A DNA stretch of 26,211 nt from Thermodesulfobium sp. 4217-1. GTDB taxonomy: Bacteria > Thermodesulfobiota > Thermodesulfobiia > Thermodesulfobiales > Thermodesulfobiaceae. Of this stretch, positions 22,752 through 26,211 are shown one piece after another. Position numbers and translations under genes: made by a program. The stretch covers positions 1 through 26,211 of the forward strand of contig NZ_JBAGBW010000026.1 of NCBI RefSeq assembly GCF_039822205.1, given 5' to 3'. The notes under the pieces were generated by a model. That model was not told the origin of the DNA and did no database searches. It saw nothing but the letters and a program-made list of their open reading frames with translations. Position 1 is the first letter of the stretch, and every line of letters starts with the position of its first letter.

Positions 22752-22796
22752 AAACTGTGATCTATGAAGCATAAAGCTATTCATAGATCACAGTTT
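22752..22796. terminator. Bidirectional intrinsic terminator between fabI and amtB
   Basis: A perfect 17-bp stem: AAACTGTGATCTATGAA (22752-22768) pairs with TTCATAGATCACAGTTT (22780-22796) around an 11-base loop. On the plus strand it runs into TTTTT; on the minus strand into TTTAATCTTTTTT. It lies 8 bases after the fabI stop and 16 bases beyond the amtB stop, so it can end both converging transcripts. Confidence 0.9.
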
Positions 22797-22812
22797 TTAA
22801 AAAACCTACATT

Positions 22813-24093
22813 TCAAAATTCATAAGCCGATTCCTCGTGTTCACTTTCGTCAAGACCCTTTATCTCAGATTCTCTTGAAACCCTTAAGCCAAAAAACCTT
22901 TGAATAAATAAACCGATTAAGAAAGTTATTGCAAAGCAATAAATAATAGCCACAGACACGCCTATTATTTGAGAAATAATCTGATGCACACCACCGAAAA
23001 AAAGCCCTTTTGCACCGTTTATTATTGGATTTGCGAACAAACCCAGCGCTAAACTTCCCCATATACCTGAAATCCCGTGGATACCAAATACGTCAAGGCT
23101 GTCATCGTAATTAAACTTTGGTTTGATATATGAAATCGCAATATAGCAAAAACAAGACGATACTATCCCAATAACAAAGGCACTCGAAATATTTACATAG
23201 CCCACGGCAGGGGTAATAGCACCAAGTCCTGCTATAGAACCCGATATTGCCCCTAAAACGGTTGCCTTCTTATCCTTTATAAGATCGATTATCATCCATG
23301 TCAAAAGACCAACAGAGGCAGCCATATTTGTATTTATAAAAGCATCCACTGCAAGCTGGCCAGAAGAAAGAGCACTTCCTGCATTGAACCCAAACCAACC
23401 AAACCATAAAAGGCCTGCACCAATAACAGAATAACCCAATTGATGAGGCAAAATCCTCATATCCTTTCTCCTACCAAGAATTAGGCACATTGCAAGCGCA
23501 GAGATCCCTGCGCTAATATGAACCACAATGCCGCCAGCAAAATCTAATACTCCTAATTTGGCAAGCCATCCGCCGCCCCATACCCAGTGGGCAAGTGGAA
23601 CATAGACAAAGGTAATCCATAAAACTGTAAATATTATCCAGCTCTTAAATTTTATTCTCTCTACAAGGGCACCCGAAATAAGAGAGACGGTGATAGCAGC
23701 AAACGTCATCTGATAAACTGCAAAAAGAATTGTGGGTATTGAACCAGAAACAGACGCAATATGAGAGAGAAAAACATCTGAAAAACTGCCTATTATACCA
23801 AAAACATCTTTGCCAAAAGCTAACGGAAAACCAAAAACAAACCATATAACAGAAACAATCGCGTATGAAACGATAGACATTAGCATCGTGTTAAGGACGC
23901 TTAATTTTTTAACTAACCCACTGTAAAAAAGAATTAATCCAGGAAATGTCATAAGCATTACGAGTGCAGTAGAAACCATCATCCAGGAAGTATCAGCCTT
24001 GTTAATGGGGTTTAAACTTTGAGCAAAAGCCGACTTCACAGATAGATCTAAAACGATAAACAAAACTGAAAAAACTAACAAAACTCTTTTCAA
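22813..24093 (-). CDS. amtB: Ammonium channel AmtB, second copy
   Basis: Inner-membrane ammonium channel of 426 residues with a signal peptide (1-24, AFA before Gln25) and about eleven helices. Channel marks are [39 protein letters not shown]-type text (YQMTFAAIT), GVLDFAGGIVVHISAG with the Asp and first twin-His, [15 protein letters not shown], and [13 protein letters not shown] with the second His. The C-terminus GLRVSRESEIKGLDESEHEESAY matches the tail that meets GlnK. Start TTG 24093 has AAGGGG eight bases upstream. It is a paralogue of the upstream amtB, from which it is separated by a long hairpin. Differences include Ser for Gly in FYSG and AAA-rich lysine codons. Confidence 0.93.
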   Translation of the reverse strand: MKRVLLVFSVLFIVLDLSVKSAFAQSLNPINKADTSWMMVSTALVMLMTFPGLILFYSGLVKKLSVLNTMLMSIVSYAIVSVIWFVFGFPLAFGKDVFGIIGSFSDVFLSHIASVSGSIPTILFAVYQMTFAAITVSLISGALVERIKFKSWIIFTVLWITFVYVPLAHWVWGGGWLAKLGVLDFAGGIVVHISAGISALAMCLILGRRKDMRILPHQLGYSVIGAGLLWFGWFGFNAGSALSSGQLAVDAFINTNMAASVGLLTWMIIDLIKDKKATVLGAISGSIAGLGAITPAVGYVNISSAFVIGIVSSCFCYIAISYIKPKFNYDDSLDVFGIHGISGIWGSLALGLFANPIINGAKGLFFGGVHQIISQIIGVSVAIIYCFAITFLIGLFIQRFFGLRVSRESEIKGLDESEHEESAYEF

Positions 24094-24122
24094 AACAATA
24101 CCCCTTTCCGCTATGAAATTTT

Positions 24123-24175
24123 TTAATCACAAAGCAAAGGCAACCCAAATTGGGTTACCCTTGCTTTGTGATTAA
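24123..24175. other. Long imperfect hairpin between the two amtB genes
   Basis: TTAATCACAAAGCAA (from 24123) pairs with TTGCTTTGTGATTAA (to 24175), and the inner arms AACCC and GGGTT close the hairpin. The stem spans about 24 pairs with two mismatches (24138/24160 and 24141/24157) and a five-base AAATT loop. In the direction of transcription (minus) it is followed by A-rich, not T-rich, sequence, so it is not a standard terminator. It ends 29 bases before the second amtB start. Confidence 0.75.
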
Positions 24176-24215
24176 CTTAAAGTAATTCTTATTTAAAAGG
24201 TGAAATTAAAAATAT

Positions 24216-25634
24216 TTACAAGCCATAAGCGCTCTCCTCGTGAAGGCTTGCGTCGAGACCCTTAATCTCATCTTCAGGCTTTACCCTTAGACCTATGGTC
24301 ACATCTATAAGCTTGCCGATAATTAATGTCATTACGAAACAATAGCCTCCTGTTGCAAGTATCGCCAGAACCTGTATGCCAACTTGAGATGGATTGCCGA
24401 ATATAAGGCCCCTTCCAGCGCTGTTAATCCATGGACAAGCAAATATACCTGTTGCAAGAGCACCCCAGATTCCAGAAATACCGTGAACGCCAAAAACATC
24501 AAGAGAATCATCATATTTGAAAAATGGTTTTAGGTATGAAACAGCCAAGAACGAAAGAACTGATGCACCAACACCTATAGCAAGAGCGCCTCCGATATTT
24601 ACAAATCCAGCAGCAGGCGTAATTGCAACCAAACCAGCTACTGCACCAGATATAGCTCCAAGAGCTGTGGCCCTGTGATCTTTTATAAAATCTAATGCCA
24701 TCCATGTAAGAAGAGCCATTGCTGTAGCAGTGTTTGTATTGATAAACGCCGCACCAGCTAATTGTCCTGAAGTAAGAGCGCTTCCAGCGTTAAATCCAAA
24801 CCAACCAAACCATAAAAGACCTGCACCAATTATAGATATACCAAGTTGATGAGGCATAAGCCTTGTATCCTTTCTTTTTCCAAGGAGCAATGCTAGCGCA
24901 AGACCAGCTAAACCTGCATTTATGTGTACAACCGTACCGCCCGCAAAGTCAAGAGCTCCAAGCTTCATAAGCCATCCGCCGCCCCATACCCAGTGGGCAA
25001 TAGGAAGATAAACAACAGTTGACCAGATAAGAGCAAATAACATCCATGATGAAAATTTCATCCTCTCAATCACAGATCCAGATATGAGAGCTACGGTAAT
25101 AGCAGCAAACGTCATCTGAAACGCTGCGAATACGCTTGTAGGTATTGTCCCAGTAAGAGAATTTGTTTCAACAATATTATAGAAAAATGGACTAACAAAT
25201 TGACCAATTATGCCGCCTACATCATTGCCAAAAGCCAGTGAGTATCCAAAAATAAACCATGTTACGGAAATCAAAGCATAAGCACCGACTGACATCAACA
25301 TCGTGTTTAATGCGCTGCTCTTCTTTACTAAGCCACCGTAAAACAGAGCAAGACCAGGCATGGTCATAAGCATTACAAGCGCCGTAGAAACCATCATCCA
25401 GGCAGTATCAGCGCCATTAAGTTCGGGAGTAGGTGTAGCATCATCTGCATAACTTACAGAACCAAAACTTTGAATGATAATTAGGGAAAAAAGAAAATAG
25501 CCAGTAAGTAAAACATATCTTAGATATGACGGAAGTGTTTTAAATAGAGGATTTGATTTTAAAGTAAAAATTCTGACTGCTAACATTAGAGACATTATAA
25601 AAATAGTCGACAAGCCTTCAGGAACGCCAAACAT
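24216..25634 (-). CDS. amtB: Ammonium channel AmtB, first copy, with extended N-terminus
   Basis: Ammonium channel of 472 residues. The core begins near residue 66 and has the same channel marks as its neighbour: [16 protein letters not shown] (Asp and first His), [13 protein letters not shown] and [13 protein letters not shown] (second His), plus the GlnK-contacting tail [23 protein letters not shown]. The start ATG 25634 is firm, with GGAGG seven bases upstream, so the N-terminus is about 40 residues longer than in the second copy. It contains two hydrophobic segments (about 7-24 and 38-56) before a signal-like SYADD. It is 19 bases after glnK in one operon. Expected control is by GlnK plugging the channel when nitrogen is plentiful. 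Confidence 0.93.
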   Translation of the reverse strand: MFGVPEGLSTIFIMSLMLAVRIFTLKSNPLFKTLPSYLRYVLLTGYFLFSLIIIQSFGSVSYADDATPTPELNGADTAWMMVSTALVMLMTMPGLALFYGGLVKKSSALNTMLMSVGAYALISVTWFIFGYSLAFGNDVGGIIGQFVSPFFYNIVETNSLTGTIPTSVFAAFQMTFAAITVALISGSVIERMKFSSWMLFALIWSTVVYLPIAHWVWGGGWLMKLGALDFAGGTVVHINAGLAGLALALLLGKRKDTRLMPHQLGISIIGAGLLWFGWFGFNAGSALTSGQLAGAAFINTNTATAMALLTWMALDFIKDHRATALGAISGAVAGLVAITPAAGFVNIGGALAIGVGASVLSFLAVSYLKPFFKYDDSLDVFGVHGISGIWGALATGIFACPWINSAGRGLIFGNPSQVGIQVLAILATGGYCFVMTLIIGKLIDVTIGLRVKPEDEIKGLDASLHEESAYGL

Positions 25635-25653
25635 ATTTTTTCCTCCTTAAATT

Positions 25654-26160
<507 letters not shown>

Positions 26161-26166
26161 TGGATA

Positions 26167-26195
26167 ATAATATCATATTTCTAAAATCATGTCAA
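26167..26195 (-). promoter_or_regulatory. Promoter of glnK-amtB-amtB
   Basis: A perfect TTGACA (26195-26190), a 17-base spacer and TATTAT (26172-26167, five of six) on the minus strand form a near-consensus housekeeping promoter. I saw no sigma-54 site (TGGCAC-N5-TTGC) in the remaining upstream DNA, so control by NtrC is not indicated within the window. Confidence 0.7.
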
Positions 26196-26211
26196 ACTTT
26201 AATCGTATCAA

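Noticed and set aside
24123-24175. Long hairpin between amtB copies as an intrinsic terminator
   Set aside because: No T run follows the stem on the transcribed minus strand, so it is listed as a structural element instead.

Overview
The window is AT-rich, densely packed DNA from a diderm (Gram-negative type) bacterium. It shows gaps of only a few bases, many overlapping genes, Shine-Dalgarno motifs of the GGAGG type, and unusually frequent TTG start codons (at least eight genes). A family-9 (heptosyltransferase-like) glycosyltransferase and an ELM1-like protein indicate an outer envelope with surface glycans. A TauE/SafE-type anion permease, tandem ammonium channels and several sensor genes would suit an anaerobe with sulfur chemistry. 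A low-GC thermophilic sulfate reducer such as Thermodesulfobium is my best guess, but it is only a guess from gene content and base composition. I see no rRNA, tRNA, CRISPR array, insertion sequence or phage gene.

Region 1 (1-10627, all minus strand) reads from right to left: an exported SpoIVB-type S55 protease-like protein, an ELM1-like protein, a possible 21-codon leader ORF, a GT4 and a GT9 glycosyltransferase, then aroC-aroK-aroB-aroE (shikimate pathway to chorismate), a membrane protein with a roadblock-like C-terminus, mobB (molybdenum cofactor) and the start of nfi (endonuclease V, cut by the window edge). Most neighbours overlap or lie within 50 bases, so long co-transcription is likely.

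Region 2 (10628-16692, plus strand) is the most unusual part. A UspA protein, an 80-residue two-helix membrane protein and a TauE/SafE permease are followed by a tandem-UspA protein, a membrane-anchored PhnD-like binding protein, a NarL-type histidine kinase and a LuxR-type response regulator. Lysine codons switch abruptly from 33 AAG : 3 AAA in the first three genes to 5 AAG : 25 AAA in the fourth. A perfect 12-bp hairpin lies at the start of that fourth gene. I read this as a highly expressed transport module followed by a weakly expressed sensing module. It meets, tail to tail with overlapping stop codons, a four-PAS sensor (16689-19364, minus) that has no output domain.

Region 3 (19421-22743) holds an FlK-like acyl-CoA thioesterase, an exported alpha/beta-hydrolase whose expected catalytic triad is altered, and, divergently, a HAD phosphatase with fabI (fatty-acid synthesis). 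A symmetric -10 element lies between the divergent genes, and a strong bidirectional terminator follows fabI. Region 4 (22813-26195, minus) is a nitrogen-uptake operon, glnK-amtB-amtB, behind a near-consensus promoter, with a long hairpin separating the two amtB copies.
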